From positions 11,346,001 to 11,410,000 of the forward strand of contig NC_064220.1 in assembly GCF_023101765.2 (NCBI RefSeq): 64,000 nucleotides of DNA, read 5' to 3'. This document shows, one piece after another, positions 10,901 to 21,940 of the stretch. This stretch comes from Spodoptera frugiperda (Eukaryota; Arthropoda; Insecta; Lepidoptera; Noctuidae). Below the pieces are notes generated by a model. That model had not been told where the DNA came from, did no database searches, and saw only the letters and a program-made list of their open reading frames with translations. Each line of letters opens with the position of its first letter. Positions within the stretch are counted from its first letter, which is position 1. The position numbers and the translations under genes are program-made.

Positions 10901-11830
10901 CTAAGAGGAGTGAAAACGTGCTGTCCATTTTCTTCTCCAACCTCTCGATCCTGTTGTCTTGTGATGTTGAGGGCACGGGTGATGTTTGTCTTCGCTTCTG
11001 TGATTGGGTAACATCATACGCAGATGAGCAACTTCTCCTCTCACGTGTGGATTTTTCGGACTCAGAAAGACTGCCCGAAAGAATAGTATTGGCCTCGTAC
11101 TGGATATGCAGCGAAGGCCGTCATTCCCCCAAGGATTGCTTGAAGAGCTCGGTGCGAGCCGCTGATCCCCTAATTCCGTTTGCAATCGAGGGTGGGCCCA
11201 ATATGAGGGAGCGTGTAAAGACCCAATCTAGTAATTTGCACCTTATTTCACGATAGCTCTTTTCTGATAGATGATCTGCCTCCGGGTCAAAAGCTCGCAT
11301 TAAGCCGACTGTGGGGAGGGCAAACACTAGTTTGTTTAAAACATTAGTTTCAGGTTTCTCCCCGAAAATCTCTTCTTTTGAGGCGTTGACAACTTCCCAT
11401 CCTGTCCAGCCCTTGGGTAGAGACTCTTGCGCCAAGTGTTTGACACGCTCCAATATCGCCTCATCCTGTTCGGTCTCTCCACTTTCGTCAAGCAACTCCC
11501 CTAGCGTCGTGTAACCTGCTCCCTGCGCCATCTGAAGCAAGCAACGAGATCGTTACTAAGCTGTCAAGCCAATCAGCGTTAGTGTCCCAGTCGTAATCGA
11601 CTGTAGCCGGTAGACGCAGGCGGTTAGCTGTACTGGTCCACAGTCAGGCCACGTCGCTCAATAATCTAGCTGCGCGGATCCAAATATATTTGCTGCTTGG
11701 AAGCAGCGACGTCAGGTTCGCTGAAGTTCGATGCGCAGATCTGGACAGCGGACACCTCATCCATCACGTCCAGCTTTTGCTGCAGGAACGCCAGCAGTTC
11801 ATTCGCCACAAGTTGTTCACTCATGGCAAT
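10901..11830 (-). pseudogene. Unrecognised degenerate coding block
   Basis: Minus-strand frames look protein-like but match no family I can name. At 11121-11540 a 139-residue frame reads TTLGELLDESGETEQDEAIL, GWTGWEVVNASKEEIFGEKP and LVFALPTVGLMRAFDPEADH. At about 11690-11830 another reads NELLAFLQQKLDVMDEVSAV and CASNFSEPDVAASKQ, ending in a stop. The two are separated by non-coding sequence and could be exons of one transposon-derived gene. A proline/arginine-rich frame at 10901-11185 overlaps the tail. Composition is more G+C-rich than the neighbours. Confidence 0.4.
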
Positions 11831-11859
11831 AAAAATGACGAGCAACGACTTGCGCCGCG

Positions 11860-12875
11860 CTATAACAATTGTGTAATTAAATTTAATACGTCGTCAAATC
11901 GTTGCAACAATCTTTCTTCTTCGTCCTGACCATTGTCGAGTTTGTCAGCATTATCGGGAAGACTATACGATTTCAAGAGCTTTAAAACTCGATTCTGTGC
12001 TGCGAAACAATGACTGTTTTTGTCTTCAATGTCTTCATGCGTGACAAAAGCGATCGTTAGTACGTCGATACACAACCGAATAAAATCGTTTATTTCCGTA
12101 CATGTGGTTAGCAAACCCGCGCAACGGTAGAAGAAGTCTTTCTTTTCTGGACTCTCGCGTTTAAAGCAGCTCCCACGCGCCATCATGTGTATAAAGTGCG
12201 AAATATCGATACGAATATTACAACGTGTACGGTTCAACCGCACAGACCAACCGTTTTTGTCAAAGACAATACATGTTTCTATATATGTCTTCAAATCAGT
12301 GTTGTTAAACGCGAGACAAGTAGCGTTCAGAAGTGCCGGTGAGTAGTCTATTACTACTTGTTTCGGACGCGACCCGCCAGAACGAATCCACTCTCGAATC
12401 CAATATGTCAAGGTGTTTGTGTCGTGCTTCTCCGATACCATTTGGAATACTGGCAATATTTTTTTTTTTATATAAACAAACAGCTTGCTAGAGGTAAACA
12501 ATGCTCTTTGAGCATTGAGTTTTGGGTTTCGTTATGCTGATGTATGAGCTTTGAGTTTCGTTATTTGCTTCACCAAGCTGCCTGATTCGTCGATGCTCAT
12601 GATTCCATAGGGGTCTTCCTTCATAAACTTATTGGGTTGGTCTCTATTCAGCTTTCGTTAAAGAGAACTTCTGCTCTCGATTTTTTTCACCTGTCCACTA
12701 GGACTGCTTCCAAGAATGGCTCTTTGGACGGAGGAAACGGCAGATTCGCTGTTAATTGAAACCAACAAACTGAACATCGTCCTTGATAGCCCCGTCTCAA
12801 TGAATAATTTATTATTTTACCACCTATATATTTGGCAATAACACTGTTGAAGCGTTCAACCGTGTTTGTGTCCAC
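11860..12875 (-). pseudogene. DDE-type transposase-like fragments, family unnamed
   Basis: The frame 11860-12501 reads VFQMVSEKHDTNTLTYWIRE, then VVIDYSPALLNATCLAFNN, then DISHFIHMMARGSC. I recall this pattern from a widespread arthropod family of transposase-like proteins (S-E-K-H...D-S-AL). A separate frame at 12687-12875 reads NTVERFNSVIAKYIGGKIIN, a motif of the same or a similar family. The order on the strand is reversed relative to what I would expect, and frames are broken, so these are remnants. Confidence 0.4.
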
Positions 12876-13379
12876 GTTTTCTATGAGACTACGAGCTTTA
12901 CCTGCTAATGTAGCGATGATAGCGTTGATCCGGAAGAAGAAGGTTGAATTTTGATATTATGCATTTAACAGATTTTTTCTTTCTACACCGTATACCAATT
13001 TGTTTCGAAACAGACGTCTGTGCTTTACTATTTAGCACCAAATTATTATTTGCAATTTTCTTTATCAGGTATCTTTCTTTATTATTTACACAATTTTTGT
13101 AAGTTATCTCCAAAGATGCTTCGAGGATTGAAATCCTCGAAGAAATTTCTGCCTTTCATTTTTAGTAATTCAGTCTCAAACTTCTTTTTTTGATCCGTTC
13201 CGTGTTTTTGTAGTCGATATATTTTTTTCTTGCAGTTTCGTTAGCTCGTTCTTAATCCATTAGTGCATAAATTTTATTACCGCATAAAATTTGATTATTT
13301 TATATTTTAATTATTATTTAGGGCCCCATAAATGCCCTAGCTATAAAAAATACAAGTTATTTATATCTCCTTGATTTAA
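12876..13379. other. No recognised gene
   Basis: A+T-rich. Minus frame 12898-13113 is basic and featureless. Nothing supported. Confidence 0.35.
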
Positions 13380-13729
13380 GTACCCGTCCGATAAATCGGA
13401 CGCTATGCATAGTGGTCCCACGTACTACTTAAGATAAACTAAATTAATTCAAATAAAAAAGACAGATATTTGGATTGATTTATTAGAAAAATAAAAAAAA
13501 ACATGTATCTGTAAATTATGACAATTTACCATTAGTATGGTATTTCATAAAGCACTTAGGCGCAGGCCAGACAGAAGAGACGTAAGACGAGGACGCGTCG
13601 CGGACAGGGCGGAGACGAGACACGGACGCGACTTTTGAAGTTATATAGAAGAGACGGGGCGCGGACGCGACGCAGTCGCGCAGTCAGGACTATTTTCGGC
13701 ATTCAACAGTCTGATTTTGTCACGTCGAC

Positions 13730-16050
13730 ATGTCTTCTTCTGAAGATGAAGATGTGCTAGCACTGGTAAATCTCGCTAATATACAGAGGGTTAGACGTTA
13801 CTGGGTACATCCGGTATGGCTAAGCAATGAAGACAATCGATTTTTTAAAATAATGGAGGACCTACACAATTACCCAGATCGTTTTGTCACAGTGTATAAA
13901 ATGACTCCACAGTGTTTTAATATTATCATGTCCAAAGTGAGAAATGCTTTACAGAGAAAGCACACAAATTGGAGAGTATCTATTAGTGCTGAAGAAAGAT
14001 TACTTATAACGTTAAGGTAAGTGAAATACATTATCTTTTTTAATTACTTTAATACTAACAGAAAATTGTGTTACATAATAAGGTTTAATTAACTTTTGAA
14101 ATATGTGCACGCTCAAACCGATGTTGATGTGTATAATTTTTCTACACTAAAGTAATCCGATGGATTACTTTGGTGTAGAAAAATTGTACGTGTAGTTCAG
14201 AGGTAATTCTTCATTCAAAAAAGATGTATTGGTGACGTGTGCAGCCAAAACTGAACTAATTGTTGAATAGGGTGATAGAGTGAAAAACGTTGGGGTATTC
14301 TCATCCTGCACAGATATTGATGGAGATGCAACATTCTGATTTTGCTCTATTGTTAATGGAGGTGCAACATTATGAAACGGCTGTTGTATAGAAGACACCG
14401 TGGCTATGTTGTTTTGAGAAATGCGGGTAGAATATGCTGGTTCTGATGTCGATGCTGCCTCGTTTCCATCTAAGATTTGCGCCTCCAACTGCATTACTCC
14501 CTTCATCTTGAACCTTCGTTTTTGAACAAGATTCATGGCCTTCATATCAGACAACATGCTTTGAAGGAAGGCAAGATCTGTATCAAGAGGTTGCATTTGT
14601 TTCTCGCTATTTTGTCGTTTTCTGTTAAAGTAATCAAAAGCAGATTGATTGACGTCTTTCAAAGTAGGCATTTTACTTTTTTACTCGAGTCCGATGATAA
14701 CGGCGAAGGATGATTTTGAGCCTGTGGAGAGGGTGAATGGGACGGAGGCCGAAACGGCGACATTGACTCCTTCTCATCAAGTTCACTTTCGTCCGTATGA
14801 GTATCTGACCTGCATTGTGGTTCTAGATTAGATTTGGAAGGTCTTGATTTCAAATATTTATCCAAAAAATGCAAGTGCTGGGCAAGGTAATATTCTTTTA
14901 CCTTCTTGGCTGCAGAGCCAGATGGAAGTGATAGAAGTTTTTTGTATTTTGCATATCTGTTCCTTATGTTTTTCCAACGATCTTTGCAAGCTTGTACTGA
15001 AACAATCAAATCATCGAATAAATATAATGAAGTGAATTACTTATTGTGAGTTTTTATTCGCAGAGACTATAGAGCCTATATCAGTAATACGAGTACCTAC
15101 TTATGTAAAGAATTAAGAATGTTACTTTTGGCTCAATAGCCTCCGCGAATAAAAAATCACGGTGCACAGTATAGTAATATGTATACCTAATTTATATTTG
15201 TATATATATTTACAGGTATTTCGCAGATGGGTGTTCATTTAAATCGCTGTCAGTTTACTTTCTACGAGGAAAATCTACAATTCGAGAAATAGTACATAAT
15301 ACCTGTCAAGTTCTATGGCAAACATTACAACCCGAATATATGCCTACACCCAATGTAGAAAAATGGCTAGAGATAGTTGCGCGTTTCCATACTCTTTGGA
15401 ATTTACCGAATTGTGTGGGAAGTCTGGATGGCAAACATATTAGAATAAAAGCTCCATCTAACACGGGATCAGCGTACATAAATTACAAAGGATACTTTTC
15501 GATTGTGTTATTAGCATTGGTAGACGCTGACGGGTTATTCGTAACGATAGATGTTGGGGAAAACGGGAGAAATAGTGACGGGCGTGCATTTCAAGCCAGT
15601 GCTCTCGGACAAGCAATGCAGCGTGAAGACCTTAATTTACCGGACCATAGTCCATTGCCCGGAGAAGTACAACCTATGCCATATTATTTTGTGGCAGATG
15701 AAGCTTTCTCTCTGAAAAAAAAAAACGTAATGAAACCTTATTCGCGGAATCAATTGACAAATGATAGAAGAATATTCAATAACAGACTAAGCAGAGGACG
15801 GAAATCAGTAGAATGTGCCTTTGGAATGGCAAGGACTAAATTTCAAGGACTGAGCATGTCCATGTGCTGTGAACCTGCTAAAGCTGATGTAATTATACAA
15901 GCAATGTGTATATTGCACAATGTTATTCGAAGATGCGATGGAAAATTTACAGCGCCATACATCCAAAATACGTTGTTGGAACAAGAATTGATTCACTATA
16001 CAGAGAAACTGCAGATGGTGTCAGGGAATACCTCACCAACTATTTTGTAA
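13730..16050 (+). CDS. Harbinger-1 transposase (HARBI1-like, DDE)
   Basis: Cut-and-paste transposase. Exon 1 is 13730-14016 (donor GTAAGT, phase 2); exon 2 is 15216-16050 (acceptor TTTACAG). The join restores LITLRYFADG, and the total is 373 residues, normal for the family. N-terminal residues 1-95 form the helical region (RRYWVHP, ERLLITLR). The catalytic domain shows NCVGSLDGKHIRI (first Asp), PYYFVADEAFSL (second Asp) and GRKSVECAFGM (Glu). The C-terminus has ILHNVIRR, typical of PIF/Harbinger. No stop or frameshift is seen, so the protein could be active. The intron overlaps the oppositely oriented MADF gene. The start is chosen as the first ATG, before an acidic MSSSEDED stretch. Confidence 0.88.
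14132..14188. repeat. 27-bp inverted repeat at 3' end of the MADF gene
   Basis: Arms 14132-14158 and 14162-14188 are complementary at 25 of 27 positions around a 3-base loop (CTACAC...AAAGTAATCC against its complement). The right arm encodes the last residues and stop of the MADF protein. Candidate RNA hairpin or terminator-like structure between the convergent genes. Confidence 0.75.
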
Positions 16051-16107
16051 ATCGGGCACCTATTCCGTACCAAAATAGGCACAATGTATAAACACACACA
16101 CACACCA

Positions 16108-16177
<70 letters not shown>

Positions 16178-16552
16178 GCACGTACGCCGCACCCTCGCAC
16201 ACACACACACTCACACAACGCATACACACAACACGCAGAGGAATTAAGAAAATATTACATTAATATTACATTAAAATATTTCTGTTTTACCATTAAAACA
16301 AAGAGTACACATTTTTTTATTTCTAATGTACTACGTAAAGAACAGATGTAGGTACGCACGAGGATAAGTTGATGTTTTTTAAAAAAAGAATAGGTACTAC
16401 TTACCGTTTTCGTTTATTGTCCTGGCAATCGATTCCCAAGCTTGGTCTTGAACATTTCTGTTACAATAGTCAGACCTATTGTAATCATAAATAACAGAAT
16501 GATTCTCAATTAATTCACAAAACTGAATATTAAAAGCTAGGTCGTCACGCAT
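14165..16552 (-). pseudogene. Harbinger-1 MADF/BESS-like DNA-binding protein (frameshifted)
   Basis: The second Harbinger protein normally binds transposon ends and aids nuclear import of the transposase. Exon 1 (16552-16405) reads MRDDLAFNIQFCELIENHSV and ends at a GTAAGT donor, phase 1. Exon 2 starts at 14996 after TTTCAG with VQACKDRWKNIRNRYAKYKK, so the join rebuilds a full MADF domain (W...K.WR.IR..Y). A Ser/Pro/Asp-rich linker follows. At about 14670-14690 an A-rich run carries a one-base frameshift; the next frame continues as PTLKDVNQSAFDYF and a helical BESS-like segment (LAFLQSMLSDMKAMN, then RRFKMKGVMQLE), ending at 14165. Apart from that lesion the gene is intact. The lesion could be a sequencing error in a homopolymer. 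Confidence 0.75.
16091..16215. repeat. (CA)n-(CG)n microsatellite
   Basis: Long CA repeat leading into a CGCGCG run and back to CA, inside Harbinger-1 between the transposase stop and the first MADF exon. An alternating purine-pyrimidine tract of this kind favours Z-DNA. The minus-strand Cys/Val ORF through it is an artefact. Confidence 0.9.
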
Positions 16553-17539
16553 TTTTATGAAAAAAATTATAACAACTCAAAACATGACGCAACCATTCAA
16601 CGTCAAGACGGTACACGTGACTGTGCGACGCGAGCGAGCCCCTCCCGGCGGGCATGCCACCCCGCGCCCCGTCTTCGCCCCCGCCGCGTCCGTGCCCCGT
16701 CTCTCCTGTGTGTTTTGAACAAAAGGCGCAGACGTAAAAGCGTTGCGCCCGCGCCCCGTCTATTCTGTATGTTTTGCGTCACGACGCTTCTATACATTTT
16801 ATATGAAAGGGACGTGGAAGAGACAAATGTCCGCGCCCCGTCTGCGTCTTACGTCTTTTCTGTGTGTCCAGCGCCTTAGGATGCAGGCCTTTGTCACATT
16901 TTATGCAAATAAACTTTGCTTTGCCACCACACTGGTTGCCACAGCGACGTTCTGTGTTTATAGGTGTAATCCAATGGTCTCTTCCGTCATATCTTGCAGA
17001 GATCATGGGTTTGGCTGGCTTGAGGCCTTGGTGTGATGGTGTTCCATGCTGTATTAGCAGACTCCAACCTACATACCTGCGAAAAGACAACAAAGAGTCC
17101 GTTTCTTTGTTGCAACCATTTTTCCTTGCCAGCAACCAACCTGACTACTGACACATCTATGAAATAGGCAAAAATGGGCCACCACCATTTTCTTATGCGC
17201 ATTCTGGTGCGAAGATTGGCAACTGCTTGATCGCATTTATCTACACCTCCCATATGTTTGTTATAGCTTGCTATCAATGACGGCTGGGGGATAGCAACTT
17301 TTGCTTTCTTTTCATTTGACCAGCGAGTAGCCGAGGTCAAGCTCCAATTTTCAAAGTTTGTGGCTACCGTTACCACATTATTGTCATTCCAGCGACAAAC
17401 AAACACATCGTCGGACATCCTGTAGTCACTAAAGCCGCGTTCTTCCCGTTTGAATTGCTGAATATCTTTTAGCGGGCAGTTCTCGACTCTGTTGGCTCTG
17501 ATAGTACCAGTAGCATAAAAACCGTATCCGTACTTTCCG

Positions 17540-18424
17540 TCCAATCATGTCCCAGACATGCTCTATTGGGTTCAGGTCCGGGGATCGTGCTTGCCAGTCC
17601 ATTTGGGTAATTCCAATAACATTTAAATAATCGCGAACCACGTGAGCACTGCGCGGCCGTGTGTTATCGTGCATATAAGCACAAAATCTGGCCCTCTAAG
17701 TTGGGCAAAAGGCATTAAATGGAGTTCCAGGATCTCGGTAATGTACTTTTGTGCAGTCTGAGAACCGCCATCAATTATGACCAATGCTGTGCGGGCTGTT
17801 AAAGTAATGCCACCCCACACCATAACGGACCCTCCTCCATATGACACCGTTTCAGTAAAATTGGCTTGATGGTACCGTTCTCCCCGATACCTCCACATCC
17901 TTTCCCTACCGTCGATGAAATCGGCTTTCGTCAGAGAATAAAACACGACCCCTTTCATCGGACCAATCTTAGTGCTGACGAGCGGACGCAAATCTTGCGA
18001 CTCGGTGACTTGCCTCAAGTTTGGGCGCTTTTGCTCGCACGTACGACTTTAAACCACATTCATTTAACCTTCTTCTAAATGTTTCGGGTCTGCACAGCTG
18101 TTTGACGACGGTTTCTCAACGTTTGCACCCTTATAATACGTTCATCTACGGCATTGGTTGCACGCTTTCTGCCTTGTCCCCGCCTTCGTACGTAAGATCC
18201 TGTCTGTCTGTATCGTTTGACACAACGGTGGATCACAGATACTGATACACCCAACGTTCGACTCACTGAACGGTATGTGTGACCTTCCTCGATCATTGTC
18301 ACAATCAAAATTGTCAAAATATCTCAAAATATTGTGTTGTACAAGGGTGTGTGAACCACTTGACAAATCACGAGTTCCAATAAAAAGACCTTTTTTTTGT
18401 ATTACCCTAATTTTTCCGGTGTGG
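17540..18424 (-). pseudogene. Tc1-like transposase, 3' truncated
   Basis: Minus frames give the two HTH motifs (EEGHTYRSVSRTLGVSVSVI and the RRRGQGRKR linker), then VMVWGGITLTARTALVIIDG and LRGPDFVL. In a third frame come MHDNTRPRSAHVVRDYLN and MDWQARSPDLNPIEHVWD, the Tc1 D-D-E regions. At least two frameshifts. The C-terminus is lost where the frame runs into piggyBac-B within a short shared stretch (CGGAAAGTACGG). The probable outer end is CCGGTGTGG next to TA at 18425-18426. Confidence 0.8.
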
Positions 18425-18426
18425 TA

Positions 18427-19087
18427 TAAGTATGTATAATATTATGTAGGTAACATGAACCTTAAACTTATATTAAATTTTATGTTTCCGTGTCTTCATT
18501 TTACTGAACTCGTCAATAACTGCAGTGAAATCAATTTCTTTTGAAACTTTTCTTTCAATCGAAAGCACAGTCAGATTGACGAGTCGCTCTATTCATTCTA
18601 GATCGAAGGTAATTTTTAATTAGTTTTAGAAAAATTTCGCTCGCATGATGCATTTGAAATGCAAATTGTTAAGAAATTCGGAAGTATAAGCGATATGCAG
18701 GGTAAAGATTCAGTAAAGTCCCATGTTATTACCCGACTGCGCCAGGAGGAGGGTTAGGGTAAGTCAGGGATAGGTACCTATAGTTGGTGGATAAGATCCT
18801 GGGAATCCAATACACCTTCCACTTCACCACTGGGTATCTTGATTCAATGTGTTGAAAGTTGTAGGCAGTAATGAATTGACAACGAACACGGAATAAATGA
18901 ATATTATTATTATTAGAGTTTGTGCAAATGATGAGATTTATTGATACTGATTTGAAGGCTTTGAACAAGTTTTTCATTGAGTCCAATAGGAACCGTTTTT
19001 GCATCTTGTCTTTGCCTTTAGTGATGGTTTCTTTTTTGCCGGCAGTATTTCTAGATCGCTTAAAAAAAAGCTATTATTTATTTTTTG
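18427..19087. other. No recognised gene
   Basis: A+T-rich. Minus frame 18729-19004 has no motif. Nothing supported. Confidence 0.35.
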
Positions 19088-20529
19088 TCATCTATGATCT
19101 GAATTACGCGTGTTACTTGTTCTGAGGCTTCCTTGTAAGCCCAAACAGTCTTTTACTATTTTAAGCTTTTGCGCACCAAGGTTCGCGAAAATGTTTTTCA
19201 GCATTTTTTTGCCATTTCTGGCTTTAATTTTCTTGTAATTATCTTTGATAGCGTTTGTTAATATGCCGTACTTTTGTTTTTCTTCAATATTTTCATCCCT
19301 TTTTTCTTTTACTTTAATTAATTCTTTTTCTTTCCGATGAGCTCTCTTTTTATATTTTTCGAACTTTTTCTTCCACTTCTTGCTTTCAGATTGCAATTTT
19401 ACATTTTCTCTATATAATTTGGACCTGTCTCGTCGAACCTTTTTTCTGCCTCTAATTTTCTAATTTTTGCGATCAAAAATCATTTGCTGCGACAAAATAA
19501 TCTTTTTTTGTCATATCCTTACAAACTTAGCTTTCATGACCAACATGGGTCTCGAAATTGGTGCATGTCTATTGCTTTCCCGAAGAAACCACATGTACAA
19601 AGCTTCTTCCACTTCTTGATGTTCAGCTTTCTTGAGTCTGTCTCTTGCCTAGCCCGCTTTCAGTAGTTGACATTGACACGAACTTCTTAATCTCCATTGT
19701 AGATCGGCCTACGCCGTATTCACTCGCTAAACTACTGAAAGTTTCTATGCGATTTAAGCGGTCTAAAATATCATTTATCATTTATATATTATCATTTTAA
19801 TTGTCAACGTTTTATTTGTTAACATTATTTGGGCTCGTCTAGATATATTTGGTAGAGGTAATACTTTTTCCACATCATCCCGATTCACTTTACACACGTC
19901 CTCCACGTTTGAGTACGTGAAGATCATTTTCCTACCTTTGGAATTTTTCACTGTCATTAATAAAGAGTGTGAAATTTTTATTTCTCCAAGTTCTGTTTCT
20001 TTTAAATTAGCTATCTCTTCCTCAACAGCTTTTTCTCGCAATATTGTTATTTTGTTTACTTTCACAAATTCGAAAAAGATTGAACGACACCAGTAAGACG
20101 AATTTGGTGAATCATTTTGCCAAATATCTTGTTCGCCGCAAACCAATTTGATTGGTACTTGTATCATCAAGTTGCTTATCCAAAGTTTCGTCGTCTGTTG
20201 ATAATTTTTTGCTTGTAATTAGCTTGATTAGAAGCACCATCGAATCCCCACTTACTAATGAGTGTTAGTTTTTTATTATCATCTTCTATATTGAGGAGCA
20301 TCATTAATGTTTTTGTCGTTATATCCAGTAAAGCTTGTAACTTTATTTTGGCGGAAGTTTCTGTAATTGTGATAAATTCTTTTGGAGGAAAGCATTCCTG
20401 TTTCGCGTGTTGCACTTGATAATAGGATGGAAATACATTCCTTTCTTTTAAATTAACACTTTTTCTTAAAGTAATATATATATATATATATAACCCCAAA
20501 GCTTCATCCGGAGAACCCCAAAGCTTCAT
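19088..20529 (-). pseudogene. Unnamed transposon protein, fragmented
   Basis: Three minus-strand pieces in order: 20529-20176 (VFPSYYQVQHAKQECFPP, KWGFDGASNQANYKQK), 20170-19778 (PIKLVCGEQDIWQNDSPNSS, YWCRSIFFEF), and 19396-19088, a lysine-rich coiled coil. The K-W-G-x-D-G-x-S-x-Q and W-x-N-x-x-P blocks recall a large arthropod/cnidarian transposon-encoded family without a settled name. Frame breaks and a TA repeat near its 5' side show it is degraded. No termini seen. Confidence 0.4.
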
Positions 20530-20542
20530 CCGGAGAAAACGC
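20466..20542. repeat. (TA)n tract and tandem 24-bp repeat
   Basis: A TA dinucleotide run at about 20467-20491 is followed by two copies of a 24-bp unit containing CAAAGCTTCATCCGGAGAA at 20495-20542. Confidence 0.8.
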
Positions 20543-20589
20543 AGCAGGTTTAGTTTTTATAACAGAAATGTACTGTATGTACCTTATCT

Positions 20590-20685
20590 TTTTTCACTAG
20601 AAGGTAAACAAATTGTATACATTGATGAGACTTACGTACACCAGAACTGTAAAGTAAAAAAAAACATGGCAAGGGCCTTCAACAA
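20590..20685 (+). pseudogene. DDE_3/mariner-like transposase scrap
   Basis: The plus frame reads EGKQIVYIDETYVHQNCKVK, the IYIDET catalytic strand of insect DDE_3-type transposases, for about 25 residues only. No other part is found nearby. Confidence 0.5.
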
Positions 20686-20724
20686 GTGGTGTAACTACAG
20701 TAAAACCCGTTTAAGACGTGTTAA

Positions 20725-20820
20725 TGGCAGTTGAAGTGTCGAACGGAAGTGATACAATAATGGACAACGTGTTGTACGTTCCGGAACTGAAAACTAACCT
20801 TTTCTCAGTAAATTGCGCCA
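20725..20820 (+). pseudogene. Ty1/copia protease-region scrap
   Basis: The plus frame reads VEVSNGSDTIMDNVLYVPEL then KTNLFSVN, the conserved copia motif downstream of the protease. The same motif recurs at 52560-52620 in another copia fragment. Confidence 0.65.
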
Positions 20821-20929
20821 CGTTAAGTCATCCTGACATATGACAGTTCGTGCAAATTTTATAAATCGAACAAACTTTGTGCAGTTTTGCCAACTGCTAT
20901 GGTAAGAAATGCGCCAAACAGAACCACTG

Positions 20930-21380
20930 TGTTTGACTACGGAACTTATTAAGTAATGGTATAATTTTGGAAATTGTATTATAGTTTTGGCCAGATGCTT
21001 CCCTTGTAACGTATTCAAAAGTCTTCAATACAGACTCTTTTAATGTTTCCATCTCAACAGCACTTGGCAATTATCTGACGAATTTTGGTGAGAGGTATGT
21101 CCCATTTCCTGATAATATCAAGAAGGGTTCTCAATATGTAATCAGCAGTATGTCTTTCTGATAATGCACGAGTTGCAAGGTAATACATACACATTTCATT
21201 ATTTTCTACAAAATGTGTTGTTACACCCAGGAATCCCACTTCATTCATTGTTTCTGTCCAAATGTCTAAGGTAAGACAAAAATTGTCTATTTTGGATAAT
21301 CTATTCTTGGAAATAACAATACAAGCTTCATATTTTTCAGTAGTTCTTTTTTTCAAGTATTTTGCACTGGGAACTTTAAA
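20930..21380 (-). pseudogene. hAT (ZBED-type) transposase fragment
   Basis: The minus frame 21356-21054 reads FCLTLDIWTETMNEVGFLGV then LSERHTADYILRTLLDIIRK, the first catalytic block of hAT/BED transposases. It continues, frame-shifted, as LKESVLKTFEYVTREAS and ISKIIPLLN. No termini or dimerisation domain. Confidence 0.7.
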
Positions 21381-21940
21381 AGTAGGTTAAAAATCTTTCA
21401 TAAGACGCAAAAAGCCTTCGCCTTCAACTAATTGAAATGCCCGCCTATTCTATTATAATTTGCACCTCCTTAAAAGTATGAAAAGGACCTCGATTGCTTC
21501 AGATGAAACTTTGCTCAATCTTCTGCGCGCGAAGAAGTTTGCACTCAAACTTAATTTGACAGATATGCCAAAATGGTTGCGGATTACATTGACAGATATG
21601 TTATTTTTTTTAATTATGGTTCTTAGGCAATGAAATTAAAAAGTTAAATATCTTGACAATCAAATATTTGGCGGGATTTTTGAACTTAGAGCGATGTCCC
21701 GTTTTCGGCACCGTATGTATTTAAGGGTTTAGGTATTTAACAAATTAAAACCCAGAAAAATCATTGTTCCATGTCATCTTCACTGTCATTCAGTAGAGGA
21801 TGTTCATCTATTACATCATTTTCAGTGATAAGGTGGCACTGGGATGTATTAGCGGAAGAAGAGATAGCAAATCTCGCGTTTTCTTATTAGATATAGGAAT
21901 TGGCCCATCGTATGACCTGGGTATACATTCTTTCTTTTTT
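21381..21940. other. No recognised gene
   Basis: No motif or repeat pair seen. It may hold remaining pol-side sequence of the gypsy-like element on its right, but nothing legible. Confidence 0.35.

Larger units (their letters stand above)
13559..16875 (+). mobile_element. Harbinger-1: complete PIF/Harbinger transposon
   Basis: A 3317-bp element with inverted ends (GGCGC...AGACGTAAGACG at both ends, a few mismatches) and a TTA target duplication at 13556-13558 and 16876-16878. It carries the classic two genes, a spliced transposase on plus and a MADF-domain DNA-binding protein on minus. The outer 100-270 bp on both sides contain several copies of a G+C-rich motif around AGACGGGGCGCGG, probable transposase/MADF binding sites. 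It is inserted in the zinc tail of piggyBac-B. Confidence 0.92.
13380..17544 (-). pseudogene. piggyBac-B transposase C-terminal part, split by Harbinger-1
   Basis: From 17544 down to 16879 the minus frame reads FYATGTIRANRVENCPLKD, WNDNNVVTVATNF, ASYNKHMGGVDKCDQAV and RKWWWPIFAYFID, the piggyBac C-terminal catalytic region. A frameshift follows, then the cysteine-rich tail (RRCGNQCG, FICIKCDKGLHPK). The frame then hits Harbinger-1. It resumes at 13555 as CFMKYHTNGK, completing the expected GLHPKCF-YH motif, so the insertion point is exact. A possible element end is TTAA near 13376-13379, followed by a GTCCGAT/ATCGGAC palindrome. Upstream it is fused to Tc1 sequence at about 17540 with loss of the N-terminal half. 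Confidence 0.8.

Noticed and set aside
15996..16229. 77-residue minus ORF of Cys/Val repeats
   Set aside because: Translation of the CA/CG microsatellite.
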